A DNA stretch of 64,000 bases, taken from Paenibacillus massiliensis subsp. panacisoli DSM 21345 (GTDB lineage Bacteria; Bacillota; Bacilli; Paenibacillales; Paenibacillaceae). The notes under the pieces were generated by a model. The model searched no databases and had not been told where the DNA came from. It saw only the letters and a program-made list of their open reading frames with translations. The stretch covers positions 1 to 64,000 of the forward strand of contig NZ_AUFO01000030.1 in assembly GCF_000426545.1 (NCBI RefSeq), in the 5' to 3' direction. The stretch's first letter is position 1. Each line of letters opens with the position of its first letter. Shown here piece after piece: positions 17,463 through 26,267 of this stretch. The position numbers and the translations under genes were made by a program.

Positions 17463-18926
17463 ATGAAGAGAATCAGTGTTAAATTTCTTGTAGGATTCTT
17501 TCTTATCTTCTTCCTCTCTTTTCTTATTCTTAATCAGACGGTTAAGGAATTCATTCAGTCCAGCAATCAGAAGCTCGTAACCTCAGAGTTAGTGGGACTT
17601 AAGAACAACAGTAACATTTATGTTCGTCAGGCGTTTCTCATTAATCATTTCACAAGCAATACTCTGTATTTTGGTGAAATGGCTCAGGAAATGGCGGATG
17701 ATCTAAATCATGCGACAGGCAGCGCCGTAGGTGTCTACACAGTGGAAGGCGAATTACTCCATGCCTCGGACAGCTCTATGTTCGGACAGCATCAAGAGAA
17801 TGATCTGCAGCAGGCTGTGAATGGCAACATGGCTTATAGCATCACCTATGACCACAGCAGTGCTGTGGCTCTCTTCTCCTATCCTGTCGTTATTGATGGA
17901 GCGAGAGTGGGGATATTGCGTTTTTCCAAGGATTTCAGCCTGTTATACCAGCAAAGTGGTCGGGTCCTGGATATCATCTTTTACATGTCATTGGCCATTT
18001 TTGTGGCGGCCTTCCTCTTCTCGTATGTTCTGTCGCGACATATCACCGTTCCCTTGGTCAAGCTTAGCCGCGTATCTACGGAAGTAAAGAATGGGAATCT
18101 GGATGTGCGGGCTCAGGTGAAGCAGCAAGACGAGATTGGCAGGTTGGCGAACAACTTCAACGATATGATTGAACAGATCAGCAAACAAATTACGATTATC
18201 AAAAAGGATCGAGATCGTCTTCAGGAGCTTCATCGGAAGGAAAAGCTATTTTTTGATAACGTGACTCACGAGCTCAAGACACCTCTCACGTCCATTTTGG
18301 GATATGCTGAACTGATCCGGGAGAACGGCGAGCAGGATCGAAGCTTTTTTGATAAAGGAATGAATCATATCATTGAGGAAAGCAAGAGATTACATGCCAT
18401 GGTGGTGAAGCTCCTTGAAGTCTCGCGTAAAAACGTAACAACAGAGGAATCCGATAAGGTCGAGGCAGGTCTGATTCTACAGGATGTGTGTGAGTCCATG
18501 ACGATCCGCGCACAGCGTTATAAGAAAAAAATAAAGTGTGAAATTCAGCCCGATCTGATGGTAATGATCCACAAGGACAGGCTCCGCCAAATCTTTATCA
18601 ATCTGCTGGACAACGCGATTAAATATAGTGCATCGTTCTCGGAAATCAATGTGAAGGCATTTCACGCCGATGGTAAAATTCGCTTTGTGTTTGAGAATCC
18701 GAGTGATCCAATGCAGGCAGATTCATTGACTGATTGGTTCGAGCCCTTCTATCTGGCCGACCCCAGTGGATCGGAAGAGGGTAGCGTAGGGCTGGGACTT
18801 AGCATCGTAAAATCTATCGTGCATGAATCTGGAGGAACGGTATCCATCCTTAATCAGCAGGGTCATACGAGCGTAACTGTAGAATTTGACGGCTTGAAGA
18901 TCGCAAGAACGGGGACATCGTTATGA
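17463..18926 (+). CDS. Membrane sensor histidine kinase
   Basis: 487 residues: membrane helix (about 7-25), an extracytoplasmic domain of about 140 residues (28-167), a second helix (about 170-190), HAMP (HITVPLVKLSRVSTEVKNGN), HisKA with phospho-acceptor H269 in NVTHELKTPLTSILGY, and an HATPase domain with DNAIKYS and GLGLSIVKSIV. The G1 box is weak (VFENPSDPMQ). It autophosphorylates and passes phosphate to D54 of the neighbouring regulator. Its stop overlaps the lipoprotein start (ATGA), so the three products are made together. The signal is unknown. Confidence 0.93.
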   Translation: MKRISVKFLVGFFLIFFLSFLILNQTVKEFIQSSNQKLVTSELVGLKNNSNIYVRQAFLINHFTSNTLYFGEMAQEMADDLNHATGSAVGVYTVEGELLHASDSSMFGQHQENDLQQAVNGNMAYSITYDHSSAVALFSYPVVIDGARVGILRFSKDFSLLYQQSGRVLDIIFYMSLAIFVAAFLFSYVLSRHITVPLVKLSRVSTEVKNGNLDVRAQVKQQDEIGRLANNFNDMIEQISKQITIIKKDRDRLQELHRKEKLFFDNVTHELKTPLTSILGYAELIRENGEQDRSFFDKGMNHIIEESKRLHAMVVKLLEVSRKNVTTEESDKVEAGLILQDVCESMTIRAQRYKKKIKCEIQPDLMVMIHKDRLRQIFINLLDNAIKYSASFSEINVKAFHADGKIRFVFENPSDPMQADSLTDWFEPFYLADPSGSEEGSVGLGLSIVKSIVHESGGTVSILNQQGHTSVTVEFDGLKIARTGTSL

Positions 18927-20065
18927 ACAACACACGCGTTGCATTGCTTCTAATGAGTCTCGCATGTAGTGTGATACTCTTGTCAGGCTGCAATATGGGG
19001 CCTACAACGGAGACTGTCATTATACCTGGTCAGGAAGATATGAATATAGAAGAGCCTGATTCTCATCCATTCCAGGTCCATAAGATCTATCGACTTCCTG
19101 ATGAGATTACGAATTCGGATCTATTATTAGGGTGGGCAGCTTCGAATTCTGTACTTGCTGTCACTCGAAATGAAGGAATAACTGGTCGGACTGAATTAAG
19201 GCGTATAACCAGTCCCTATGATCAAAGTAAGGTCGTACCTAATATGGACCATGTCAACACTCAAATGCTGTTGTCGCCTGACGGTAAGTATGTTAGCCAA
19301 ATCACAAGTTCAGCATCGGAGAGTAGGCTGAAGATCATTTCCTTAGCCGATGGTACCGAGGTAGAAGTAGCCAAGATTAGCACCCGTGACCCTTTTTTCC
19401 TACAGGACGTGTCCTGGTCGAACAACGGCAAATACCTGAGCTATCTATTGGTAGGTTATCAGGGAGATGAGCATAGCAGGCTTCGCTCGTATGATGTTGT
19501 TACGAAGACATCGAAGTCCTATACGTTAGGAGACCTGGCTTCATTGGGGTCAGTTCTTACCGTACAGATGTCCGATGATGGAGAAAGTGTACTCTTAACT
19601 ACGTATCCACCTGGTTCGTATGGCAGGACCAATCTGCTATTGGGATCAGTTAGTGGAGACAGCATTAGAGTTCAATATGAGCGCGAAAGGGCGGGGGCGC
19701 AATATGCTTGGCTTACAGCAGATCAATTCGTATTCCTCGGTGCTGATCGAACCCTGTATGTATACGATAAGCGTAGCAGTGAACTGTCCATATTGCTGGA
19801 GAAGGTGAATTACTTTCAACTGTCGCACGACAAGAAGAGTATTGCTTATTCTTTATATGATCAGGATGTTTTCTATGTCGGGAAGGTTCAGGGGAAGAAT
19901 ATTCTCTCTAACGAACCTGTCTACCGTGGGCTGATCGCGAATGAAATCTATTGGAGTCCAGATAACAAGAGTGTGTTAATTCGTGGGCAAAAGATGTTCT
20001 CTACTACGCAAGCTATCGCCTCGGATGGGAAGGACGAGCAGACATTCATTATCGAATTTCGATAA
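18923..20065 (+). CDS. Lipoprotein with TolB/WD40-like beta-propeller, partner of the two-component system
   Basis: 380 residues. The lipobox LLSGC anchors it to the outer face of the membrane. The body has repeated strand-turn motifs of TolB/PD40-like propellers: LLSPDGKYVSQI, VSWSNNGKYLSYL, VQMSDDGESVLLT, FQLSHDKKSIAYS and IYWSPDNKSVLIR, five to six blades. The ATG overlaps the kinase stop by four bases, with GGGGACATC upstream. An extracellular propeller locked into a kinase operon suggests that it senses a ligand or wall state and modulates the kinase's outer domain; this is inference. Terminator at 20132. Confidence 0.8.
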   Translation: MNNTRVALLLMSLACSVILLSGCNMGPTTETVIIPGQEDMNIEEPDSHPFQVHKIYRLPDEITNSDLLLGWAASNSVLAVTRNEGITGRTELRRITSPYDQSKVVPNMDHVNTQMLLSPDGKYVSQITSSASESRLKIISLADGTEVEVAKISTRDPFFLQDVSWSNNGKYLSYLLVGYQGDEHSRLRSYDVVTKTSKSYTLGDLASLGSVLTVQMSDDGESVLLTTYPPGSYGRTNLLLGSVSGDSIRVQYERERAGAQYAWLTADQFVFLGADRTLYVYDKRSSELSILLEKVNYFQLSHDKKSIAYSLYDQDVFYVGKVQGKNILSNEPVYRGLIANEIYWSPDNKSVLIRGQKMFSTTQAIASDGKDEQTFIIEFR

Positions 20066-20131
20066 TCAAATGGCTTGAACATCGTACTCTACAGCCCAGA
20101 GTATAGTTTGTAATTGCATATAGCCCTTCCT

Positions 20132-20176
20132 GAGCATCCTTATTCCGGTTTACGGAGATAGGGGTGCTCCTTTTTA
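20132..20176 (+). terminator. Terminator of the two-component system operon
   Basis: GAGCATCC-TTATTCCG-gttta-CGGAGATA-GGGGTGCTC followed by CTTTTT. Confidence 0.75.
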
Positions 20177-20208
20177 TTTAATACATTCCTCAAATACGTT
20201 CTTCGCTT

Positions 20209-20262
20209 GTGACAACTTGTTTACATGTTGATCAAATCTTGGCGACATCTGCTCGGTATATT
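20209..20262 (+). promoter_or_regulatory. Four-half-site operator and -10, copy 2 (acyltransferase operon)
   Basis: GTGACA (20209), TTTACA (20220), ATCAAA (20231) and GCGACA (20242), all 11 bp apart, then nine bases and TATATT (20257-20262). The spacing, order and -10 placement are identical to copy 1. Confidence 0.78.
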
Positions 20263-20308
20263 GAATGTGAGCAAGAAATACCCTGTAGCGAAGAAGGACT
20301 GAAGCTTA

Positions 20309-22129
20309 ATGGACAGAAATAGGCGACCAATCAGAAGGGCGATAGGCAAGCCATTAGAAAAGCCAAAAGACAAGCGCTACATACCTGGATTAGATGGTCT
20401 TAGAGCAATATCTGTCCTTGCTGTGATAGCCTATCATCTGGATGCAAAGTGGGCCCAGGGGGGTCTGCTGGGTGTGGGAATCTTCTTTGTATTATCTGGT
20501 TATCTGATTACAGATCAGATCATCATGGAATGGAGAACGAAGGGGCGGCTACTCATTGTCGATTTTTGGATTCGCAGAGCTCGAAGGTTATTACCGGCTA
20601 TGGTCACGATGCTCCTTTTTGTTGCTTGCTGGCTACTTATCCTGGACGCTCCAAGGCTGCAAGCCTTACATGGAGATTTCCTTACTTCACTGCTGTATGT
20701 GAATAATTGGTATCTCATTTTTCGTGAAGTATCCTATTTCGAAAGCTTCGGTCCACCCTCGCCGATCGGCCATATGTGGTCACTTTCCATCGAGGAGCAG
20801 TTCTATGTGCTCTGGCCCATTATCCTCATATTGGGGATAAAGCTGGTCTTGCGTAGAGGTAGATTGATGCTGTGGATTCTCATAGGTGCCGCGATATCAG
20901 CTATGGCAATGGGCTTGATGTATGAACCGGGTACCGATCCAAGCCGCGTATACTATGGAACAGATACTCGGGCATTTGCCCTTCTGATTGGAGCTGCTGT
21001 GGCGGTGATCTGGCCTAGCTGGAAATTAAGCGGCAGGATTACGCGGCCCGCTCGTTCGGCGCTTGATTCCATAGGGGGATTAGGAATGGTCCTGCTGCTG
21101 GGACTGATGTGTGTTACGAATGAGTATGATGACTTTCTATACCGCGGCGGCTTTGTATATTTATCCATTCTCAGTGCGGTGGTGATCGCTGTACTGGTGC
21201 ATCCTGCCAGCAGAGTGAATGGCATCTTGGGGTGGAGGCCGCTTGTATGGGTTGGCAAACGATCTTACAGTCTCTATCTCTGGCACTATCCTGTCATCAT
21301 TTTGACGAATCCTGTCACCCATACAGAAAAGTCGAGCTTTACACATATTCTGTTGCAACTGCTGGCTACTGCCATCCTTGCTGCTCTGTCCTACACGTAT
21401 ATTGAAGAGCCTTTTCGTAGGGGGAACATCAGAGCAACTTTGCATTGGATTCGAAAGAGACGGATCGGACTGCTAGCGGTACTTCTGCCATTGTTCCTGA
21501 CTTTGGTTGCTTGGAGTGATAGCCTGAAGGAGCCATCAGCAGAGGAAGTACCCACCATGAGTCAGGAATTGGCACCTGTGGCGCCAGCAGCGGCATCCAC
21601 CAACCTAAGTGATGAGTTCGGGAAGCATGAGGATGAATCCTTGTCCAAGGCAGAAGACGGCATTACCGCGATTGGGGATTCTCTGCTAATCGGTGCAGCA
21701 CCTGAGCTGGAACAAATGCTGCCTGGCATCGTTATTGACGGTAAGGTAGGTAGGCAAATGTCTCAGGCACAGAGGATTGTCGATGATCTTCAGGCGCAGG
21801 GCCAGCTGGGGAATCATATCCTTCTTGAACTGGGTACGAATGGTCCTTTTCGCAAAGCTCAATTGCGGTCTTTGCTAGAATCCCTGAATCATGCCAAGCA
21901 AATATATATTGTGACGACACGCGTTCCAAAAGATTGGCAGGATACCGTGAATGAAAGTATCCAGGACGTTGCTGCTGAATTCGGGAACACGACTGTCATC
22001 GACTGGTATGCAGCCAGTGCTGGCAGGCAAGAGCTGTTCTCCCCCGATGGCGTTCATCTAACTACAGAGGGAATCCGGTTCTATGCCTCGCTTCTAGCAG
22101 ATAGGATAAAGCAAGATACCCATCAGTAA
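20309..22129 (+). CDS. OatA-like acyltransferase: AT3 membrane domain plus SGNH domain
   Basis: 606 residues. Residues 25-390 form an acyltransferase-3 membrane domain (GLDGLRAISVLAVIAYH, FVLSGYLITDQI, HMWSLSIEEQFYVLWP), followed by a linker and a C-terminal extracellular SGNH domain with the Ser block AIGDSLLIG, the ELGTNGPF block and the Asp-His block SPDGVHLT. This is the OatA architecture, in which AT3 moves acetyl groups across the membrane and SGNH places them on the muramic acid 6-OH or another wall polymer. AAGAAGGA precedes the ATG. It is first in an operon with an SGNH paralogue and an LCP protein, under operator copy 2. The acceptor polymer is not known. Confidence 0.9.
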   Translation: MDRNRRPIRRAIGKPLEKPKDKRYIPGLDGLRAISVLAVIAYHLDAKWAQGGLLGVGIFFVLSGYLITDQIIMEWRTKGRLLIVDFWIRRARRLLPAMVTMLLFVACWLLILDAPRLQALHGDFLTSLLYVNNWYLIFREVSYFESFGPPSPIGHMWSLSIEEQFYVLWPIILILGIKLVLRRGRLMLWILIGAAISAMAMGLMYEPGTDPSRVYYGTDTRAFALLIGAAVAVIWPSWKLSGRITRPARSALDSIGGLGMVLLLGLMCVTNEYDDFLYRGGFVYLSILSAVVIAVLVHPASRVNGILGWRPLVWVGKRSYSLYLWHYPVIILTNPVTHTEKSSFTHILLQLLATAILAALSYTYIEEPFRRGNIRATLHWIRKRRIGLLAVLLPLFLTLVAWSDSLKEPSAEEVPTMSQELAPVAPAAASTNLSDEFGKHEDESLSKAEDGITAIGDSLLIGAAPELEQMLPGIVIDGKVGRQMSQAQRIVDDLQAQGQLGNHILLELGTNGPFRKAQLRSLLESLNHAKQIYIVTTRVPKDWQDTVNESIQDVAAEFGNTTVIDWYAASAGRQELFSPDGVHLTTEGIRFYASLLADRIKQDTHQ

Positions 22130-22189
22130 GAGATTAATTCATGAATATAAATTCATATTGACAGTTCATTATGAGAGGATGAGAAGGTC

Positions 22190-22912
22190 ATGAAGCAGCG
22201 TAAAATGATGAGATTATGGTTCGTTTTGGTATGCGTCATTGCTATATGTGTGTACTGGGGAAGCCGATCAGAGGGAGTCACGAGAGCTAAGACACCTACA
22301 GCTTCGCAAAGTGATGTTCATTCCATAGCGCAGGGAGAAAGGGTGCATCAAGCTAACGATCATGGATTGGCTGCAAAGGAGGCGCCAGCGAAGGAGAGGG
22401 ATTCTAATGCGAAGAAAAAGGAGTTAGCACAGCTAGCAATCAACGGAGAAGGAATTACCGCCATTGGTGATTCTGTGATGATCGGGGTTAAACCCTACCT
22501 GAAGGAGCAGCTTCCTGAAATCACCGTTGACGGCAAGGTGGGCAGACAGATGTCGCAGGCGAAGAAGGTCATCCATGATTTACAAGCGCAAGGAAAACTG
22601 GGGGAACAGATCGTCATTGAACTGGGTACCAACGGACCGTTCAGCAAGGAGCAGCTTCGTTCCTTATTACAGTCCCTGTCCGACGCCAAACGAGTGGTAT
22701 TGGTAACAGCACGGGTACCCAAGGGATGGCAGGATACGGTGAACAGGAATATCAAAGAGGTTGCTGAGGAGTTCAGCAATACGACAGTGCTAGACTGGTA
22801 TGCTGCCAGTGAAGGCAAAGGAGAGTATTTCTATAAAGATGGCGTTCACCTGAAGCCTGATGGCGGAAGATATTATGCTTCACTTATTGTAGAAGCCTTG
22901 CAGGACCATTAA
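22190..22912 (+). CDS. Secreted or membrane-anchored SGNH-domain protein, paralogue of the upstream SGNH domain
   Basis: 240 residues: one N-terminal membrane segment (LWFVLVCVIAICVYW), a charged linker rich in Lys and Ala, then an SGNH domain of about 155 residues with AIGDSVMIG, VIELGTNGPF and KDGVHLKPDG. This domain matches the C-terminal domain of the preceding gene almost block for block (VDGKVGRQMSQA, RVPKGWQDTVN, NTTVLDWYAAS), so it arose by duplication. The GDS Ser and the DxxH pair are intact, so it is probably an active O-acetyltransferase or esterase at the outer surface. The gap from the upstream stop is 60 bp. Confidence 0.85.
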   Translation: MKQRKMMRLWFVLVCVIAICVYWGSRSEGVTRAKTPTASQSDVHSIAQGERVHQANDHGLAAKEAPAKERDSNAKKKELAQLAINGEGITAIGDSVMIGVKPYLKEQLPEITVDGKVGRQMSQAKKVIHDLQAQGKLGEQIVIELGTNGPFSKEQLRSLLQSLSDAKRVVLVTARVPKGWQDTVNRNIKEVAEEFSNTTVLDWYAASEGKGEYFYKDGVHLKPDGGRYYASLIVEALQDH

Positions 22913-22954
22913 TTTATCTCAGTATACAGCAAGGTCGAGAAAGGAAGTAATCGA

Positions 22955-23962
22955 ATGACCCTTAGAAAAAAAACGTTAATCAAATTATTATTGTTAATCC
23001 TAATCATGGCACTTGGCTCTGCTATCTATTACGTTTCCTCTATTTATAGAGGACTGGAGAGTCTGAATAAGACGCCAGAAAACTCTCCTTTTAGTGAGAT
23101 TAATGAAGCTGTAGCTGTTGAACCACCTGAGTGGCTGGGCACCGAGCCTGTGAATATTCTACTGATGGGGGTAGATGCCCGTGGAACCAAGAAGGGGGAA
23201 ATTCCGAGATCGGACAGCATGATGGTAGTATCCCTGGACCCTACGCAGAAAAGCATCCATGTGTTCTCCATTCTTCGAGATACCTATACGGATATAGCTG
23301 GACACGGCAAGAACCGGATAAATACAGCCATTCAACACGGGCCACAGGTGGCTATGAGTACAGTAGGCGAATTGCTAGGTATGCCTGTTCAATACTATGT
23401 GTATACAGATTTTCAAGGCTTTATTCAGCTGGTCGATGCTGTAGGTGGTGTTGATTTTCATGTTGAGAAGGATATGAATTATGAAAGTAAAGCGGATAAG
23501 CACGAATTTGATATCAACCTCAAAGAGGGAATGCAGCATTTGGATGGAACAACAGCCCTGCAGTATGTGCGCTTCCGCCATGATGCCATGTCTGACTTCT
23601 CGCGTACGCAGAGACAACGAGATTTCCTGAAGGCCATTGCCGAGGAGATGAAGACGACGACCTCGATTATGAAGCTCCCATCCATCCTGAAGGAAGTAAG
23701 TCCCTATATAGATACCAATCTATCGGTCGACGATATATGGAAGCTGGCTTCATTGGGTTACCAGAGCAACGTTACAGCTAGTGAGCAGATTCCTCCTATG
23801 AAGCTAATCGAACAGACTTATGTGGGGCGAGCAGCAGTCTTAAGTGTGACGAGTAAAAGTGATTTGAGAGCATTTGTACAAGACGTGCTACAAACCAGTG
23901 AGCCTGATTCAGTTGTAGACGAGGCGGGTGTAGACCAAGCAAGTACTAGTGTGGGGAAGTAA
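22955..23962 (+). CDS. LytR-CpsA-Psr (LCP) family wall-polymer ligase
   Basis: 335 residues. One N-terminal membrane helix (IKLLLLILIMALGSAIYYV) is followed by the LCP domain: ILLMGVDARG, RSDSMMVVSLDP, SILRDTYTDI with the catalytic Arg, GKNRINTAI, and the C-terminal QYVRFRHDAMSDFSRTQRQR. LCP enzymes transfer undecaprenyl-linked polymers such as teichoic acids onto peptidoglycan outside the membrane. It is the third gene of the acyltransferase operon, 42 bp after the SGNH gene with AAAGGAAG. The context suggests that the polymer attached is the one being O-acylated. Confidence 0.93.
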   Translation: MTLRKKTLIKLLLLILIMALGSAIYYVSSIYRGLESLNKTPENSPFSEINEAVAVEPPEWLGTEPVNILLMGVDARGTKKGEIPRSDSMMVVSLDPTQKSIHVFSILRDTYTDIAGHGKNRINTAIQHGPQVAMSTVGELLGMPVQYYVYTDFQGFIQLVDAVGGVDFHVEKDMNYESKADKHEFDINLKEGMQHLDGTTALQYVRFRHDAMSDFSRTQRQRDFLKAIAEEMKTTTSIMKLPSILKEVSPYIDTNLSVDDIWKLASLGYQSNVTASEQIPPMKLIEQTYVGRAAVLSVTSKSDLRAFVQDVLQTSEPDSVVDEAGVDQASTSVGK

Positions 23963-24104
23963 AGAAACACGAAACAATTGGAGGTAGCTTAATCTATCGC
24001 ATAAGGTAATACAGCTATCGGGAACATTATTTAGCAAGTTTACAGAGCTGAACCGTAAGGCAGAGCAATTAGTTGAATCAACATTGGTTAGTTCTAGTAT
24101 TAGG

Positions 24105-24136
24105 AGTTCTGCTGGCGAGCGCTGGCAGAGCTTTTT
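24105..24136 (+). terminator. Terminator of the acyltransferase-SGNH-LCP operon
   Basis: AGTTCTGCTGGCG-a-GCGCTGGCAGAGCT followed by TTTT. It is about 140 bp after the LCP stop; the intervening DNA (23963-24104) shows no gene. Confidence 0.75.
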
Positions 24137-24176
24137 GTATCAAAATGAAAACCAATAAAAAATAATTATGCAAAAT

Positions 24177-24230
24177 TATAGTATATTTTTATAAATCAGT
24201 AAGTTTATGTTTAGACATGATTGATGGATT
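24177..24230 (+). promoter_or_regulatory. Upstream region shared with the cohesin/dockerin gene; TGTTTAGACA motif
   Basis: ATAGTATA, then ATAAATCAG, AAG and TGTTTAGACA occur here and at 30067-30115 in the same order and near-identical spacing, about 60 bp before the two related genes. TGTTTAGACA is a near-palindrome that also occurs (as TGTCTAAACA) upstream of the Cse60 gene at 32582-32591. Confidence 0.45.
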
Positions 24231-24274
24231 ACCTTATTTTTAAGTGGATTCACCAAATATTAGGGGGTATTCCG

Positions 24275-24531
24275 ATGAATAAGGAAATACTAAGAAAGTT
24301 TACGATCATTTTTGGTCTTACGCTCTTCATGCTACTCTCTTTAACGGCAACAAAAACCTATGCAGCCAATATAGGAACCGTACTTAAGAACCCGGAAAAT
24401 GGCTGGACTAGATATGAGGCAAAGCTTCCTATGCCCTCGACAAGTATGATCATAACAAAGGTCCATTCAGCAGCCGTAAAGATTACATCTTATATGATCG
24501 TGTACTGACATTTGAGGTCAGTGAGTATTAA
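24275..24531 (+). pseudogene. Collapsed secreted-protein gene (N-terminus fused out of frame to relic C)
   Basis: An ATG after TAGGGGGTATTCCG starts a good signal peptide (TIIFGLTLFMLLSLTATKTYA) and a mature start AANIGTVLKNPENGWTRYE, resembling AASVGGRLAAPEAGWKRVV of the gene at 30163. After about 50 codons the frame is lost: the next DNA encodes, in another frame, LDKYDHNKGPFSSRKDYI and then VLTFEVSEY plus TAA, the C-terminus also seen in relics A and B. The junction lies near 24432-24440. The middle of the gene has been deleted. This copy shows that the orphan 3' relics belonged to secreted proteins of this kind. Confidence 0.65.
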
Positions 24532-24550
24532 CAATATACCGTCATATTCA

Positions 24551-24588
24551 AAAGAGCCCTGCCAGCATTCATACTGGTAAGGCTCTTT
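24551..24588. terminator. Bidirectional terminator between the collapsed gene and chrA
   Basis: AAAGAGCCCTGCCAG-cattcata-CTGGTAAGGCTCTTT; the stem is flanked by A on the left and T on the right, so it can act for both convergent transcripts. Confidence 0.75.
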
Positions 24589-24601
24589 GCCGTTTAACGA
24601 G

Positions 24602-25813
24602 TTAGAGCAAGTTAATCATTGCACCACCGGCTGCACCAGCGACGACAACGATCCAGGGCGGTACTTTCCAAAAAACGAGCATTAGAAACAAAATAGTTAC
24701 CAGTGCAAAATCAACAGGAGCTAGGACAGATGTTGTCCAAAGCGGATGATATAATGCCGCCAACAGGATGCCTACAACAGCAGCATTAATTCCAATTAGA
24801 GCGCCTTGGATTTTGGGGCTTTTACGTAAAGAATTCCAGAAGGGCAATGCTCCTACGATTAAAAGAAAAGCGGGCAAAAATATAGCGATCGTTGCAATCA
24901 CTGCTCCTGTAACTCCGCTTATCATCGCTCCCAAATATCCGGCAAAGGTGAATAATGGCCCCGGTACAGCTTGTGCTGCACCGTATCCCGCCAAAAAGTC
25001 GGACTTGTGGATCAGACCTGTAGGGACGAATTCACGCTCCAGCAGTGGAAGTACGACATGACCTCCCCCAAATACAAGCGATCCTGAACGGTAGAAGCTA
25101 TCAAAGAATGACAGCCATCCCGAACTATCCAATTGGCTTAGCAGCGGTAGAACAATCAAGATTCCAAAGAAAGTACCTAAACAGACTACTGCCAAGCTAC
25201 GGCTTACAGGAACAGACAGGTCTGATGTCGGAGTGGTTGTCGTTTTTCTAAAATAGATCATACCAATAAAGCCAGCCATAATAATAAGGAGGATTTGAAT
25301 GAAAGCAGTCTGCCACAAGAGGGTCGCCGCAGCCGTAAAGATGGCAATGGTTGCTCTGCTACGGTCAGGAGCTAATTTTTGTCCCATACCGAGTATGGCC
25401 TGGGCGACAATGGCTACAGCAACCAATTTAAGACCATGAATCCAACCTGAGCTGCTGATATCAAACCCTTGCAAGAGGAAGGCGAACAAGACTAAGGCAA
25501 TGACAGATGGAAGTGTAAAACCTAGCCAAGCTATCAGCCCACCGAGCAGCCCGGCGCGGATAATCCCAATTCCAATCCCTACTTGACTGCTCGCAGGTCC
25601 GGGCAAAAATTGGCACAGTGCTACTAAATCCGCATAGCTTCGCTCATCCATCCATTTTCGACGGCGAACGTACTCTTCATGAAAATAACCAAGATGTGCG
25701 ATCGGTCCTCCAAATGAAGTGAGGCCGAGCTTCGTGGATACAGCCAGCACTTCAGACAGTGCCCTGGCTTTACTTTTAGGTTGGTCTTGATGTAGAACTT
25801 GATGATTCTCCAA
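24602..25813 (-). CDS. chrA: Chromate transporter, two-domain CHR family
   Basis: 403 residues, two homologous CHR halves. The first half carries TSFGGPIAHLGYFHEEYVRR and QFLPGPASSQVGIGIG; the second carries LVFGGGHVVLPLLEREFV and YGAAQAVPGPLFTFAGYLGA. The paired FGG and PGP motifs are the family signature, with about 10-12 membrane helices. Members export chromate, probably in exchange for or in symport with other ions. The start is the ATG at 25811-25813 with GAGGAGGAATAACAACGC upstream. It stands alone with no ChrR or regulator beside it, so chromate is the family assignment, not a demonstrated substrate. Confidence 0.92.
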   Translation of the reverse strand: MENHQVLHQDQPKSKARALSEVLAVSTKLGLTSFGGPIAHLGYFHEEYVRRRKWMDERSYADLVALCQFLPGPASSQVGIGIGIIRAGLLGGLIAWLGFTLPSVIALVLFAFLLQGFDISSSGWIHGLKLVAVAIVAQAILGMGQKLAPDRSRATIAIFTAAATLLWQTAFIQILLIIMAGFIGMIYFRKTTTTPTSDLSVPVSRSLAVVCLGTFFGILIVLPLLSQLDSSGWLSFFDSFYRSGSLVFGGGHVVLPLLEREFVPTGLIHKSDFLAGYGAAQAVPGPLFTFAGYLGAMISGVTGAVIATIAIFLPAFLLIVGALPFWNSLRKSPKIQGALIGINAAVVGILLAALYHPLWTTSVLAPVDFALVTILFLMLVFWKVPPWIVVVAGAAGGAMINLL

Positions 25814-26080
25814 GCGTTGTTATTCCTCCTCAGCGGATTATTCCAGGTTATCTAGTTGATTAATAGTCAAGGGAGGTCGCATTGTACTCCACCTGATTAG
25901 CTCTATTATAATCATCATAATCATTATTAATTTAAACGCTGGATTAAATAATGATGGCGGCCACGATGTTACATAAGTTATGGAATTGGTCTAAATGTTC
26001 ATATCTAATTTTAGGTATGAGCACAAACACTCGGGACGATACATGCGTATATTGTGGTAAATCACAAGGAGGTGTTTGTA

Positions 26081-26176
26081 GTGAGTTGTGAGAAAATTTG
26101 CCCGATTTACACTTCGACTGCCGTGATTCTGGTACTCTACATTCTCTTGGTTATCGTTCTGAGAACTTTTTGCTAA
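26081..26176 (+). CDS. 31-residue YjcZ-like hydrophobic sporulation peptide
   Basis: A GTG start preceded by a perfect AAGGAGGTG encodes a short polar head with two Cys (SCEKICPIYTSTA) and one hydrophobic helix (VILVLYILLVIVLRTFC). That pattern resembles YjcZ-family small proteins of spore formers, although the usual Gly/Tyr-rich head is replaced here. The terminator at 26268 follows. The 25814-26080 region upstream holds no other gene. The strong ribosome site makes expression likely. Confidence 0.6.
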   Translation: MSCEKICPIYTSTAVILVLYILLVIVLRTFC

Positions 26177-26267
26177 TTGATTGCGTTCATTGCAGTGAGG
26201 CTGAATACATCTTGCAGCTTGATCACACCCCGTCTATGATTTCGCTTGTTCGGTAAAATACATCACA

